DNA from: Pantoea sp. SOD02
GTDB taxonomy: Bacteria; Pseudomonadota; Gammaproteobacteria; Enterobacterales; Enterobacteriaceae
NCBI RefSeq assembly: GCF_024707505.1
Contig: NZ_CP102604.1
Location: 1,364,001-1,428,000 of the forward strand
DNA length: 64,000 nt
Direction: 5' to 3'
Position numbers and translations under genes: made by a program. Shown here piece by piece: positions 8,897 to 18,213 of this stretch (position 1 is its first letter; each line of letters begins with the position of its first letter). The notes beneath the pieces were generated by a model. It had not been told where the DNA came from and made no database searches. It saw only the letters and a program-made list of their open reading frames with translations.

Positions 8897-9924
8897 GTCA
8901 CCGCTTCGGCCATGTTCTCCATATCCGGCGCATGCACCGATTCACGCACAATCAGCGCCAGCTCATGCTCATCCAGCTCGGCAATCTCGCTCAGCGTCAG
9001 CGGCACGCCGCAGTCGCGCGCTAGGCGCATCTCATCCAGCACTTCTTCATCGGCGCGGTTCTCCAGCGCCAGCAAACAGAGGTTGCCGAAGCCGACCAGC
9101 AAGCCATGACCAAACTCGCGGGTTTTATCGCAGAAGGTAAAACCTTCATAAATCGCGTGCGAAGCTGCCGCGTGTGCGCCGTTGCTCATCAGCGAGGTTA
9201 ATCCTGCCCAGGTGAAAATCGCATCCAGCACTTGATCGAGCGACGCGCTGCTCTCACCGCGCAGCACTGCGGCGTAGGCCGCCGGGCCGTGTTCGGCAAT
9301 CACGTCATAACAAATCTGGCTGTGCGCCAGTGACGAGAGCGCATTGCCGTCGCGTGCCGGATGGCGTGCGCTGACCGCACGGAATTCGTACCACTTCGCC
9401 AGCGTATCGCCCAGCCCGGCGGCCAGCCAGCGGGCGGGCGCTTTTGCCAGCAGCTCGCTGTCGATAATTACTGCTGCTGGTGCCTGCGGCAGTGGGAAGA
9501 TATCGAAGAAATTGCCGTTGTCGTCATAACGAATACTCAGCGGCGTTACCGCAGAACAGGTGGCGGCGATGGTTGGCAGCGTCACCACCGGCAAGCCGAG
9601 CTGTGCGCCAACCGCTTTCACCGTATCCAGCGATTTACCACCGCCGACGCCAATCAGCACCTCGGCGTGCAGTTCAACTGCCAGCGCCGCTAAACGATCG
9701 ATGTGATTGATGGAGGTTTCGCCGCCAAACCACTCTTGCGCCAGCAGCGTGATATTGGCCGCCAGCAGTTGCGCGCGAACCTGCGCTTCAACCGCCTGCA
9801 ACGCCTGATGGCCGCCAATCAGCAGCGCACGCTGGCCCAGCCCGGCGCAGATCGCGCCTAATTGATTGATCACGCCCGCACCGCGCAGCACGCGCGCCGG
9901 GAACACCAGATTCTGTTGTGTCAT
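8839..9924 (-). CDS. Iron-containing alcohol dehydrogenase family protein (HcxA/GldA-like)
   Basis: A 361-residue protein of the group III polyol/hydroxycarboxylate dehydrogenases. The NAD-binding stretch IGVGGGKSLDTVKAV lies near residue 95, and PTIAATCSAVTPLS resembles E. coli HcxA (YbdH), a hydroxycarboxylate dehydrogenase of about the same length. Candidate metal ligands are the Asp in GLGDTLAKWYE and the His residues in SHAIYEG and FGHGLLVGFG. The ATG at 9924 overlaps the ureohydrolase stop by one base (TGATG), so the two are co-translated. Its 3' end is the source, or a close relative of the source, of the fossil tails in the adjacent tandem array. It may reduce or oxidise a 2-oxo/hydroxy acid made in the pathway. 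Confidence 0.85.
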   Translation of the reverse strand: MTQQNLVFPARVLRGAGVINQLGAICAGLGQRALLIGGHQALQAVEAQVRAQLLAANITLLAQEWFGGETSINHIDRLAALAVELHAEVLIGVGGGKSLDTVKAVGAQLGLPVVTLPTIAATCSAVTPLSIRYDDNGNFFDIFPLPQAPAAVIIDSELLAKAPARWLAAGLGDTLAKWYEFRAVSARHPARDGNALSSLAHSQICYDVIAEHGPAAYAAVLRGESSASLDQVLDAIFTWAGLTSLMSNGAHAAASHAIYEGFTFCDKTREFGHGLLVGFGNLCLLALENRADEEVLDEMRLARDCGVPLTLSEIAELDEHELALIVRESVHAPDMENMAEAVTEARLLAAMARIEGLAGRV

Positions 9925-10880
9925 CACTTATTCTCTGTGTAACGGACGCCGGGCAACACGCACAGCATCTCATAAAGGATATTGGCCGCCAGCTGCGAGG
10001 TCATGCCGCTGATGTCATACGGCGGCGAGACTTCCACCAGATCGCCGCCCACCAGATTGAGTCCACGGCAGCCGCGCACGATCTCCAGCCCTTGCATTGA
10101 GGTTAAACCGCCCACTTCCGGCGTACCGGTGCCGGGCGCCCATGCGGGATCGAAGCTGTCGATATCGTAAGAGAGATACACCGGGCCGTTGCCGATACGC
10201 GCGCGCACCTCGGCCATCAGCGGCGTCATAGAGCGATACCAGCACTGCTCGGCGGGCACCAGATGGAAGCCCTGATCGACGCCCCACTGAAAATCGTCGG
10301 CAGCGTAACCTTGCGCACGTTGCCCAATCTGCACCACGCGCTGACAGTCGAGCAGGCCTTCTTCCACCGCGCGGCGGAACGTGGTGCCATGCGCGATCTT
10401 CTCGCCAAACATCTCGTCGTTGGTATCGGTGTGCGCATCAATGTGAATCAGCCCCATCGGACCATGCTTCTTCGCCAGCGCGCGCAAAATCGGCAGCGTC
10501 AGCGTGTGATCGCCGCCCAACGTTAACGGGATAATCGGCCAGTTATTCAGCTCGGTATAATAGTTTTCGATGATATCAACCGATTTCAGCAGGCTGTAAG
10601 TGTTGATCGGCACATCACCGAGATCGCCGACGCGCAGCGAATCAAAGGGCGCGGCGCCGGTGGCCATGTTGTACGGGCGGATCATCACGGAATCGGCGCG
10701 AATGGCGCGCGGGCCATAGCGCGTGCCGCTGCGCTGCGAGGTGCCGATATCCAGCGGAATGCCGACGAACGCCACATCCAAATTGGCCGGTGTGTCAGCG
10801 GCGGGCAAACGCATCATGGTGCCGCGTCCGGCAAAACGGGGCATCTCGTTGCCGCCTTGCGGCTGGGGAAAATCGGTCAT
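9924..10880 (-). CDS. Ureohydrolase, agmatinase/guanidino-acid hydrolase family
   Basis: A 318-residue arginase/agmatinase family enzyme that splits a guanidino compound to urea and an amine. The dinuclear-metal ligands are visible: GGDHT (near 126), DAHTDTN (near 149) and SYDIDSFDPAWAPGTGTPE (near 230). The length and the stretch TSQRSGTRYGPRAIRADS fit 4-guanidinobutyrase or 3-guanidinopropionase at least as well as agmatinase. The ATG at 10880 follows aaggag by six bases; an in-frame GTG sits one codon earlier. It is divergent from a LysR gene, the likely regulator. With the ArgH-like lyase nearby, a guanidino substrate is plausible for the whole island. Confidence 0.88.
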   Translation of the reverse strand: MTDFPQPQGGNEMPRFAGRGTMMRLPAADTPANLDVAFVGIPLDIGTSQRSGTRYGPRAIRADSVMIRPYNMATGAAPFDSLRVGDLGDVPINTYSLLKSVDIIENYYTELNNWPIIPLTLGGDHTLTLPILRALAKKHGPMGLIHIDAHTDTNDEMFGEKIAHGTTFRRAVEEGLLDCQRVVQIGQRAQGYAADDFQWGVDQGFHLVPAEQCWYRSMTPLMAEVRARIGNGPVYLSYDIDSFDPAWAPGTGTPEVGGLTSMQGLEIVRGCRGLNLVGGDLVEVSPPYDISGMTSQLAANILYEMLCVLPGVRYTENK

Positions 10881-11004
10881 CACGCACTCCTTCAGTCAGG
10901 TGAAACCCATCATTACCCAGCCCGCGCGCCGGAAAAATCCTTGACAGCAGATAATCACTTCAGAGATTACTTAACTTTAGTCAGCAATCACTGAAGGAAA
11001 ATCG

Positions 11005-11901
11005 GTGCAGACGCTTCCCAACCTTAAACTGCTGCAGGTGTTCGCCAGCGTGGTGGAAAATCAGGGCTATTCGCGCGCGCAGCAGGCGCTGAACATGACC
11101 ACGCCCGCCATCAGCGCCTACATGAGCGAGCTGGAAACTCAGCTCGGTTTTATCCTCTGTCAGCGCGGACGCGGCGGCTTTACCCTGACCAGCAAAGGCG
11201 AGCAGTTTTATCGCTACAGCCAGGAGATGCTGGCGACATTGGTGGGTTGGCAAGAGCAGGTGGAAACCTTGAAAAGCGCGCAGGGCGGCACTTTTTCGCT
11301 CGGCGTGGTGGATGCCACCGTCACAGACAGCACGCTGGATCTGCCCGCTGCGATTGCGCGTTTTAATCAGCGCTTTCCAGCGGTGTTTTTCAATCTGAGC
11401 GTACGCGATCCCAATGAGTTGCAGCAGCAGTTGCTGGAGGATCGGCTCGATTTGGCGATTGGTCACTTCCCGCTGCGCGCCAGCAATTTGGTGACCATTC
11501 CACTGTATGAAGAGCAGCATTGGCTCTATTGCAGCCCGGCGCATCCGCTGGCTGAAGGTCATCCGGATGTGCGCACCGTGCAGCAAACCGGCATGGTGAC
11601 GCGGCGTTACTGGAATCAGCAGGAGCTTAACAAGCGTGGCTTCCGCCAGAGCAATGCGTCGGTGGAGAGCATCGAAGCGCAGCTGACGCTGATTCTCTCA
11701 GGCCGCTTCATCGGCTATTTACCCGAACACTATGCGCGCAGCTGGGAACAGCAGGGCGCGCTGCGCCGCCTGCTGCCGCACCATTTCCACTTCCGCGCGC
11801 CTTTCTCTTTTGCGTTCCGCCGTGGGCGCGCGCGGGAAACCTTGATCCGTGCGATGCGTGAAATTCTGAATCCAGCGCGAAAAAATAGCAGCGAAAGCTG
11901 A
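11005..11901 (+). CDS. LysR-family transcriptional regulator
   Basis: A 298-residue LysR protein starting with GTG behind aagga. The helix-turn-helix is at about residues 17-60 (SRAQQALNMTTPAISAYMSE), followed by an inducer-binding domain. It is divergent from the ureohydrolase/dehydrogenase operon, with about 120 bp between the starts, and probably controls it. It is a paralogue of the LysR protein at 232-1203, sharing RGRGGFTLT and GRFIGYLPEHYA. The two island operons may thus respond to related inducers. Confidence 0.9.
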   Translation: MQTLPNLKLLQVFASVVENQGYSRAQQALNMTTPAISAYMSELETQLGFILCQRGRGGFTLTSKGEQFYRYSQEMLATLVGWQEQVETLKSAQGGTFSLGVVDATVTDSTLDLPAAIARFNQRFPAVFFNLSVRDPNELQQQLLEDRLDLAIGHFPLRASNLVTIPLYEEQHWLYCSPAHPLAEGHPDVRTVQQTGMVTRRYWNQQELNKRGFRQSNASVESIEAQLTLILSGRFIGYLPEHYARSWEQQGALRRLLPHHFHFRAPFSFAFRRGRARETLIRAMREILNPARKNSSES

Positions 11902-11914
11902 CGCTGCGCCAATA

Positions 11915-11930
11915 CTGTGTAAAAATACAG
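11915..11930. promoter_or_regulatory. LexA (SOS) box upstream of dinG
   Basis: CTGTGTAAAAATACAG fits CTG-N10-CAG with the A/T-rich centre of a LexA operator. It ends 25 bp before the dinG start, as expected for this damage-inducible gene. Confidence 0.85.
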
Positions 11931-11955
11931 GCCAATTCAGCAAACAGTAACGAAA

Positions 11956-14100
11956 ATGGCCCTGACAGCAGCGATAAAAAGCCAGATTGCGCAATGGTAT
12001 AAGGCGCTGCAGCAGCAGGTTCCTGACTTTATCCCGCGCGCGCCGCAGCGCCAGATGATTGCCGAAGTGGCGAAAAGTCTGGCCGGTGACGAAGGGCGTC
12101 ATCTGGCGATTGAAGCGCCAACCGGCGTCGGCAAAACCCTCTCTTATTTGATTCCCGGCATTGCGGTGAGCCGCGCCGAGGAGAAGCGGTTGGTGATCAG
12201 CACCGCCAACGTGGCGTTGCAGGATCAGATCTTCACCAAGGATCTGCCGCTGCTGAAGAAAATCATCCCCGATCTTACTTTTACCGCCGCCTTTGGCCGT
12301 GGACGTTATGTCTGTCCGCGCAACCTTGCGGCGCTGGCGGCGACCGAAGATCAGCAGGGCGATTTGCTGCTCTATCTTGATGAAGAGGCGGTCACCGGCT
12401 CGAAAGAGGAGCAGAAATTCTGCGCCAAACTGGAGAAGCAGCTCAGCAGCTACCGCTGGGATGGCTTGCGCGATCACACCGATGTCAACATTGACGACAG
12501 CTTGTGGCAACGCCTCTCCACCGATAAAGCTAACTGCCTCGGGCATCACTGCCGTTGGTATCGCGAATGCCCGTTCTTTGTCGCGCGTCGAGAAATTGAG
12601 CAGGCGGATGTGGTGGTCGCCAACCATGCGCTGGTGATGGCGGCGATGGAGAATGAATCGGTGCTGCCACCGGCGAAAAACCTGATGCTGGTGCTGGACG
12701 AAGGCCATCATCTGCCGGAAGTGGCGCGCGATGCGCTGGAGATGAGCGCAGAGATCACGCCTGGCTGGAGCAGCTTACAACTCGATCTGTTTGTGCGGCT
12801 GGTGGAAACCATCATGGCGCAGTTCCGCCCGAAATCGCCGCCGCCGCTCACCAATCCGGAACGCCTGAAAGGCCACTGCGATGAAATGCGCGAGCTGCTG
12901 CAGATTCTCTGCGATGCGCTCAATCCGCTGCTGCCGGGGCATAATCAGCCGGGCGAGTTCCGCTTTGTGCTGGGTGAATTGCCGGAAGAGCTGCTGAGCC
13001 TGTGCGCGCGGCTGTTCAAACTGAGCGATGCGCTGCGTGGCCTGAGCGAAGGCCTGCTCAATGAGTTGGGCGATCAAACCGGTAAAGCTGACATCATGCG
13101 GCTGCATAAAGCGATTATTCAGCTTAATCGCCACTTCGGCTGGTTCGAATCAATCAGTAAATTGTGGCGGCTGGCAGCGATGGAGAAAGCCTCGAATGCG
13201 CCGGTGTCGAAGTGGATTACGCGCGAGATCCGTGAAGGCCAAGCGCATCTGCTGTTCCACTGTGCGGGTATCCGCGTGAGCGATCAGCTGGAAAAAATCC
13301 TGTGGCGCAAAATCCCGCATGTGGTGGTGACCTCGGCCACTTTGCGATCGCTCAACAGCTTTAACCGTTTGCAGGAGATGTCCGGCCTGAGCGAGAAGGC
13401 TGGCGACCGCTTTGTGGCGCTGGATTCACCGTTTAACCATATCGATCAGGGCAAACTGGTGATTCCGCAGATGCAGTTTGAGCCGCAGATGGCGCAGGAA
13501 GCGGAGCACATCGCGGAGATGGCGCGCTTCTTCCGCCAGCAGATCGCCGAAGAGAAGCACAAAGGTGTGCTGGTGCTGTTTGCCAGCGGCCGCGCGATGC
13601 AGCAGTTTGTCGCGCACATTCCGGAGCTGCGTTTATCAATGCTGGTGCAAGGTGACCAGCCACGTTCGCGCCTCGTGGCGCTGCACCGGGAACGCGTCGA
13701 AGCCGGTAAAACCAGCATTTTAGTTGGCCTGCAATCGTTCGCCGAAGGGCTGGATCTGAAAGGCGATCTGCTGTCGCAGGTGCATATCCATAAAATCGCT
13801 TTTCCGCCGGTAGACAGTCCGGTAATTTTGACCGAGGGCGAATGGCTGAAGAGCCTGAAACGTTATCCGTTCGAGGTGCAGAGCTTGCCGAGCGCCTCCT
13901 TTACCTTGATTCAACAGGTAGGACGTTTGATTCGCAGCCACAGCTGCTTTGGCGAAATCGTGATTTACGATCGCCGCCTGCTCAACAAAGCTTATGGCAG
14001 CCGACTGCTGGCCGCGTTACCGGTGTTCCCGATTGAGCAACCGCCGATGCCGGAAGCCAGCAGTGACAAGCCGAAAAAAAGTCGCAGTAAGAAAATCTAA
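11956..14100 (+). CDS. dinG: ATP-dependent DNA helicase DinG
   Basis: A 714-residue superfamily 2 (XPD-like) 5'-3' helicase, near the E. coli length. Walker A is EAPTGVGKT at 53-61. The four iron-sulphur cysteines fall at 120, 194, 199 and 205, the positions I recall for E. coli DinG. The DEAH-type box reads DEGHH near 247, and the late helicase motif QQVGRLIRS is present. It unwinds D-loops, R-loops and forked DNA during repair and replication restart. A LexA box precedes it. dinG followed by ybiB is the E. coli order, so this marks the return to backbone after the island. The ribosome site is weak. Confidence 0.97.
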   Translation: MALTAAIKSQIAQWYKALQQQVPDFIPRAPQRQMIAEVAKSLAGDEGRHLAIEAPTGVGKTLSYLIPGIAVSRAEEKRLVISTANVALQDQIFTKDLPLLKKIIPDLTFTAAFGRGRYVCPRNLAALAATEDQQGDLLLYLDEEAVTGSKEEQKFCAKLEKQLSSYRWDGLRDHTDVNIDDSLWQRLSTDKANCLGHHCRWYRECPFFVARREIEQADVVVANHALVMAAMENESVLPPAKNLMLVLDEGHHLPEVARDALEMSAEITPGWSSLQLDLFVRLVETIMAQFRPKSPPPLTNPERLKGHCDEMRELLQILCDALNPLLPGHNQPGEFRFVLGELPEELLSLCARLFKLSDALRGLSEGLLNELGDQTGKADIMRLHKAIIQLNRHFGWFESISKLWRLAAMEKASNAPVSKWITREIREGQAHLLFHCAGIRVSDQLEKILWRKIPHVVVTSATLRSLNSFNRLQEMSGLSEKAGDRFVALDSPFNHIDQGKLVIPQMQFEPQMAQEAEHIAEMARFFRQQIAEEKHKGVLVLFASGRAMQQFVAHIPELRLSMLVQGDQPRSRLVALHRERVEAGKTSILVGLQSFAEGLDLKGDLLSQVHIHKIAFPPVDSPVILTEGEWLKSLKRYPFEVQSLPSASFTLIQQVGRLIRSHSCFGEIVIYDRRLLNKAYGSRLLAALPVFPIEQPPMPEASSDKPKKSRSKKI

Positions 14101-14145
14101 CTTTGGCAGCCGCATGGCGGCGCGCCCTGGAAGCGGGAATGCCTG

Positions 14146-15114
14146 ATGGAACTGAATAAAATCATTAAAGAGATTGGGCGCGGTAAAAATCACGCGCGCG
14201 ATATCGATTTCGACACCGCGCAGGCGCTTTACAGCGCGATGCTGGCCGGTGAAGTGCCGGAGCTGGAATTGGGTGGCGTGCTGATTGCGCTGCGCCTCAA
14301 GGGTGAAGGCGAAGAGGAGATGCGCGGTTTTTACCACGCGATGCAGCAGCAGATGATGCGGTTGCAGGCACCGGCTCATCGTCCGATGCCGATTGTTATT
14401 CCCAGCTACAATGGTGCGCGTCGTCAGGGCAATCTGACGCCGCTGCTGGCACTGTTGCTGGTGAAACTCGGCTTCCCGGTGCTGCTGCATGGCGTTAGCG
14501 ACGATCCCACCCGCATCACCACCGAAGCGGTGCTGGCGGCGCTGGACATCGCGCCCATAACCTCCGCCGCACAGGCGCAGGCGAAGCTGGATAACGGCGA
14601 GCTGGCATTTATCACCATTGATCATCTGTGCGCGCCGATGGCGCAACAGTTGTCGCTGCGCTGGCGCATGGGCGTGCGTAACAGTGCGCATACGCTGGCG
14701 AAACTGGCGACGCCGTTTGCCGAACGCGCCGCGCTGCGCCTGGCCAGCGTCTCGCATCCGGAATATGTGCCGCGCGTGGGGAAATTCTTCCAGGATATCG
14801 ATGCACCGGCGATTCTGCTCAACGGCACCGAAGGCGAGGTGTATGCCAATCCGCAGCGCTGCCCGGCGATTAACTATATTCGCGGTGTGGGTGCAGAAGC
14901 GGAAGTGTGGGTTGAACGCCAGCCGGAAGTGAGTGTGGAACTGCCGGAAAGCAAAAGCGCGCAGGATACCGCTGTGTGGATCAATCAGGTGTTAGCCGGG
15001 GAGCGCGCGGTGCCGCAGGCGCTGCGTTTGCAGCTGGCGTGTTGTTTGGTGGCGACCGGGGAATCTGCCAGCATGGCGGACGCGGAAGGGCGGTTAAAAC
15101 AGGCGGGAATCTGA
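14146..15114 (+). CDS. ybiB: YbiB, TrpD2-family nucleic-acid-binding protein
   Basis: A 322-residue protein with the fold of anthranilate phosphoribosyltransferase: an N-terminal helical domain (MELNKIIKEIGRGKNHARD) and an alpha/beta domain with the glycine-rich stretch IPSYNGARRQGNLTP near residue 85. In E. coli, YbiB binds nucleic acids without sequence preference and has been linked to the LexA regulon; it lacks tryptophan-pathway activity. Here it follows dinG by 45 bp, so it may share the SOS promoter. A copy of the dispersed palindrome sits just after its stop. Confidence 0.93.
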   Translation: MELNKIIKEIGRGKNHARDIDFDTAQALYSAMLAGEVPELELGGVLIALRLKGEGEEEMRGFYHAMQQQMMRLQAPAHRPMPIVIPSYNGARRQGNLTPLLALLLVKLGFPVLLHGVSDDPTRITTEAVLAALDIAPITSAAQAQAKLDNGELAFITIDHLCAPMAQQLSLRWRMGVRNSAHTLAKLATPFAERAALRLASVSHPEYVPRVGKFFQDIDAPAILLNGTEGEVYANPQRCPAINYIRGVGAEAEVWVERQPEVSVELPESKSAQDTAVWINQVLAGERAVPQALRLQLACCLVATGESASMADAEGRLKQAGI

Positions 15115-15142
15115 GTTCTGCCAGGCGCATCGCAAGGTTTTC

Positions 15143-15166
15143 GTAGGGTCGCCATTCATGGCGACC
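15143..15166. repeat. Dispersed palindromic repeat (single copy)
   Basis: GTAGGG then GGTCGCCAT-tc-ATGGCGACC, lying between the stops of ybiB and the M20 gene, which converge. It ends four bases before the M20 stop codon. Confidence 0.85.
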
Positions 15167-15170
15167 GCCA

Positions 15171-16328
15171 TCACGTTTTCGCTAACACGCTCTCCACCAA
15201 CCGCTGCCAGAAGGTAATACCGATCGGCAGCAGCTCATCATTAAAGTCGTAATGGGCGTTATGCAGCGGGGCGGACGGCGTTGCGCCATCGGCACCGAGC
15301 CAGAAATAGGCGCCGGGACAGGCTTCCATCATGCAGGCAAAATCTTCCGAAGCCATTGAAGGGTTCACCTGCCAGTGCACCTGCGACTCGCCGAGCACAT
15401 CAACCGCCACCGCACGCACCTGTTCAGCTTGCTCTGCATGGTTGGCGGTGACCGGATAACCGGGATACCAGTGAATCTCGCCGCTGACGCCAAACGGGCG
15501 CGGCAACGTAGTGACAAAATCCTCAATCAGACCGCGCACGCGATTGCGCACGTCGGTCTGCAAACATCGCACCGTGCCGCGCAACACAATCTGCTCAGGA
15601 ATAACGTTAATCGCTTCACCGCCGTGAATCTGCGTCACGCTCACCACCGCCGAAGCCAGCGGCGACAGACGACGCGACGGAATGGTTTGCAGCGCCAGAA
15701 TCAGCTCGGCAGCGACCACCATTGGATCGGCACCGCTTTCCGGCATCGCCGCATGGCAGCTTTTACCGTGCAGCGTAATTTCGAACGAGTCGAGTGACGC
15801 CATCATCGCATCCGGGTTCACCGCCAGCGTGCCCACCGGCATGCCCGGCCAGTTGTGCATGGCGTACACCGCATCCATCGGGAAGCGCTGGAACAGACCT
15901 TCTTCTACCATCTTGCGCGCGCCACCCAGATTCTCCTCGGCGGGCTGGAAGATGAAGTGAATGGTGCCGCTGAAGTTGCGCGTGGCCGCCAGCTGACAGG
16001 CCGCAGCCAGCAGAATAGAAGTGTGACCATCATGGCCGCAGGCGTGCATGACGCCGGCTTTTTGCGACTTCCACTGCGGTGCGCCTTTTTCGGTGATCGG
16101 TAACGCATCCATATCCGCGCGCAGGCCAATAACCGGTCCGGGACCGTTCTCTAAGGTGCCGATCACGCCGGTGCCGGCTAAGCCACGAAACACCTGTAAT
16201 CCGGCATCGGTGAGTACCTTCGCGACGAGCTCGCTGGTCTGCTGCTCCTGGTAACCCAGTTCAGGATGTTGGTGTAACTGACGACGCCAGTCGAGGGCGT
16301 TTTCCAGCAGTGCTGCAGGCAGGCTCAT
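15171..16328 (-). CDS. M20D-family amidohydrolase (hippurate/N-acyl-amino-acid hydrolase type)
   Basis: A 385-residue zinc aminoacylase. Family blocks are GLRADMDALPI, HACGHDGHTSILLAA with metal-binding His/Asp, QPAEENLGGARKMVEEG with the catalytic Glu, and SEDFACMMEACPG. It splits N-acyl or N-aroyl amino acids in the cytoplasm. I chose the ATG at 16328, behind ggagag; the frame extends 15 codons further upstream without family similarity. It lies downstream of hutU in the same direction, separated by a palindromic repeat, so it may or may not be co-transcribed with hutUH. Its natural substrate is unknown; an N-acyl-histidine or other plant conjugate is only a guess. Confidence 0.88.
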   Translation of the reverse strand: MSLPAALLENALDWRRQLHQHPELGYQEQQTSELVAKVLTDAGLQVFRGLAGTGVIGTLENGPGPVIGLRADMDALPITEKGAPQWKSQKAGVMHACGHDGHTSILLAAACQLAATRNFSGTIHFIFQPAEENLGGARKMVEEGLFQRFPMDAVYAMHNWPGMPVGTLAVNPDAMMASLDSFEITLHGKSCHAAMPESGADPMVVAAELILALQTIPSRRLSPLASAVVSVTQIHGGEAINVIPEQIVLRGTVRCLQTDVRNRVRGLIEDFVTTLPRPFGVSGEIHWYPGYPVTANHAEQAEQVRAVAVDVLGESQVHWQVNPSMASEDFACMMEACPGAYFWLGADGATPSAPLHNAHYDFNDELLPIGITFWQRLVESVLAKT

Positions 16329-16470
16329 AAAGTAAGGCTCTCCATTAGCAGCATTCGCTGCGAAATAATGCATTTACTGTAGTGGCAAGCGCATGGCGGC
16401 GTCTATCGCGGAACGGAATAATTTGGCTATAGGGTATAGCGGAATGGAATATGCGGGTTTTAATAAAAGA

Positions 16471-16493
16471 GGTCGCCATGAATGGCGACCCTA
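16471..16493. repeat. Dispersed palindromic repeat (single copy)
   Basis: GGTCGCCAT-ga-ATGGCGACC followed by CCTA, 24 bp beyond the hutU stop. It separates the hutHU unit from the M20 gene. Confidence 0.85.
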
Positions 16494-16517
16494 AGATGAT
16501 ACTGCGCGAGGTGAACG

Positions 16518-18206
16518 TTATTTCTGCATCGGCAGGTTTAAGCCGTGTTCCTGGGCGCAGTTTTGCGCTAATTCGTAACCGGCATCCGCGTGACGCATTA
16601 CGCCGGTGGCCGGATCGTTCCACAACACGCGGCCCAGGCGCGCATCGGCTTCTTTAGTACCGTCACACACGATCACTACGCCGGAGTGCTGCGAGAAGCC
16701 CATACCGACGCCGCCGCCATGATGCAGACTCACCCAGGTCGCGCCGCCGGCGGTGTTCAGCAGGGCATTCAGCAGCGGCCAATCCGATACCGCATCCGAG
16801 CCATCCTTCATCGCTTCGGTTTCACGGTTCGGTGACGCCACGGAACCGCAATCCAGATGATCGCGACCAATGACGATCGGCGCTTTTAGCTCGCCGTTAC
16901 GCACCATCTCGTTGAACGCCAGCGCCGCTTTGTGACGCTCGCCGAGACCCAGCCAGCAGATACGCGCCGGTAAGCCCTGGAAGGCGATGCGCTCCTGCGC
17001 CATGTCGAGCCAGCGGTGCAGATTCTGGTGATCCGGGAACAGCTCTTTCAGCTTGGCATCGGTTTTGTAGATATCTTCCGGATCGCCTGAAAGCGCCACC
17101 CAGCGGAACGGGCCTTTGCCTTCGCAGAACAGCGGACGAATATAGGCCGGCACAAAGCCAGGGAAATCAAAGGCATTTTTCACGCCTTCATCCAGCGCCA
17201 CCTGACGGATGTTGTTGCCGTAATCCACGGTCGGCACGCCCATGTGATGGAAGTCCAGCATCGCCTGCACATGCACCGCCATTGAGGCGCGCGCGGCTTT
17301 CTCCACCGCTTTCGGGTTGCTGACACGCTCTGCTTCCCAGCGCGCCACATCCCAACCGACCGGCAGATAACCGTTAATCGGATCGTGCGCCGAAGTTTGA
17401 TCGGTGACGATGTCCGGTTTCATGCCGCCCGCTTTGGCGCGTTTCACCAGCTCCGGCATGATTTCAGCGGCGTTACCCAGCAAGCCAACAGAAATGGCGC
17501 GCTTCTCTTTGTTTGCCTGGTCAATCAGCGCCAGCGCTTCGTCCAGCGTGTAGGCTTTGTGGTCAACGTAGCGAGTACGGATACGGAAATCGATGCGTGA
17601 TTCCTGGCACTCAATCGCCAGCACGCTGGCACCGGCCAACACGCCAGCCAGCGGTTGTGCGCCGCCCATGCCGCCTAAACCGGCGGTGAGGATCCAGCGG
17701 CCGCTGAGGTTGCTGTCGTAATGCTGACGACCGGCTTCGGCGAAGGTTTCAAAAGTGCCTTGTACGATGCCCTGCGCACCGATGTAGATCCATGAACCGG
17801 CGGTCATCTGGCCGTACATCATCAGGCCCTTTTGATCCAGCTCGTGGAAGTGATCCCAGTTGGCCCAATGTGGCACCAGATTCGAGTTAGCCAGCAGCAC
17901 GCGCGGTGCATCGGCATGAGTGCGGAACACACCCACCGGCTTGCCGGACTGGATCAACAGCGTCTCTTCCGGCTGCAACGCGCGCAATGAACGCAGAATT
18001 TGCTCGAAGCACTCCCAGTTACGTGCGGCTTTACCGATGCCGCCGTACACCACCAAATCCTCCGGGCGTTCCGCCACGTCAGGATCGAGGTTGTTCTGGA
18101 TCATGCGGTAAGCCGCTTCAATCAACCAGTTGGCGCAGTGTAATTCATTACCGCGCGGCGCACGGATTTCACGGGCTACAGCCTGAGTCAAAGTTTCGCT
18201 CATCAT
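16518..18206 (-). CDS. hutU: Urocanate hydratase HutU
   Basis: A 562-residue NAD-dependent urocanate hydratase, second step of histidine breakdown (urocanate to imidazolone propionate). Recognisable blocks are [34 protein letters not shown] (the NAD site), and the active-site region [18 protein letters not shown] with its cysteine. Two adjacent ATG codons (18206, 18203) begin the frame behind aagga; either could be used. It begins seven bases after the hutH stop and is co-transcribed with it from the sigma-54 and HutC controlled promoter beyond hutH. Confidence 0.97.
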   Translation of the reverse strand: MMSETLTQAVAREIRAPRGNELHCANWLIEAAYRMIQNNLDPDVAERPEDLVVYGGIGKAARNWECFEQILRSLRALQPEETLLIQSGKPVGVFRTHADAPRVLLANSNLVPHWANWDHFHELDQKGLMMYGQMTAGSWIYIGAQGIVQGTFETFAEAGRQHYDSNLSGRWILTAGLGGMGGAQPLAGVLAGASVLAIECQESRIDFRIRTRYVDHKAYTLDEALALIDQANKEKRAISVGLLGNAAEIMPELVKRAKAGGMKPDIVTDQTSAHDPINGYLPVGWDVARWEAERVSNPKAVEKAARASMAVHVQAMLDFHHMGVPTVDYGNNIRQVALDEGVKNAFDFPGFVPAYIRPLFCEGKGPFRWVALSGDPEDIYKTDAKLKELFPDHQNLHRWLDMAQERIAFQGLPARICWLGLGERHKAALAFNEMVRNGELKAPIVIGRDHLDCGSVASPNRETEAMKDGSDAVSDWPLLNALLNTAGGATWVSLHHGGGVGMGFSQHSGVVIVCDGTKEADARLGRVLWNDPATGVMRHADAGYELAQNCAQEHGLNLPMQK

Positions 18207-18213
18207 CGATTCC

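Noticed and set aside
8388..9140. 250-residue open frame with a 43-residue repeat
   Set aside because: It is produced by the in-frame 129-bp tandem array of palindromes and fossil gene tails, and its end runs antisense through the dehydrogenase gene. No ribosome site or protein-like composition.
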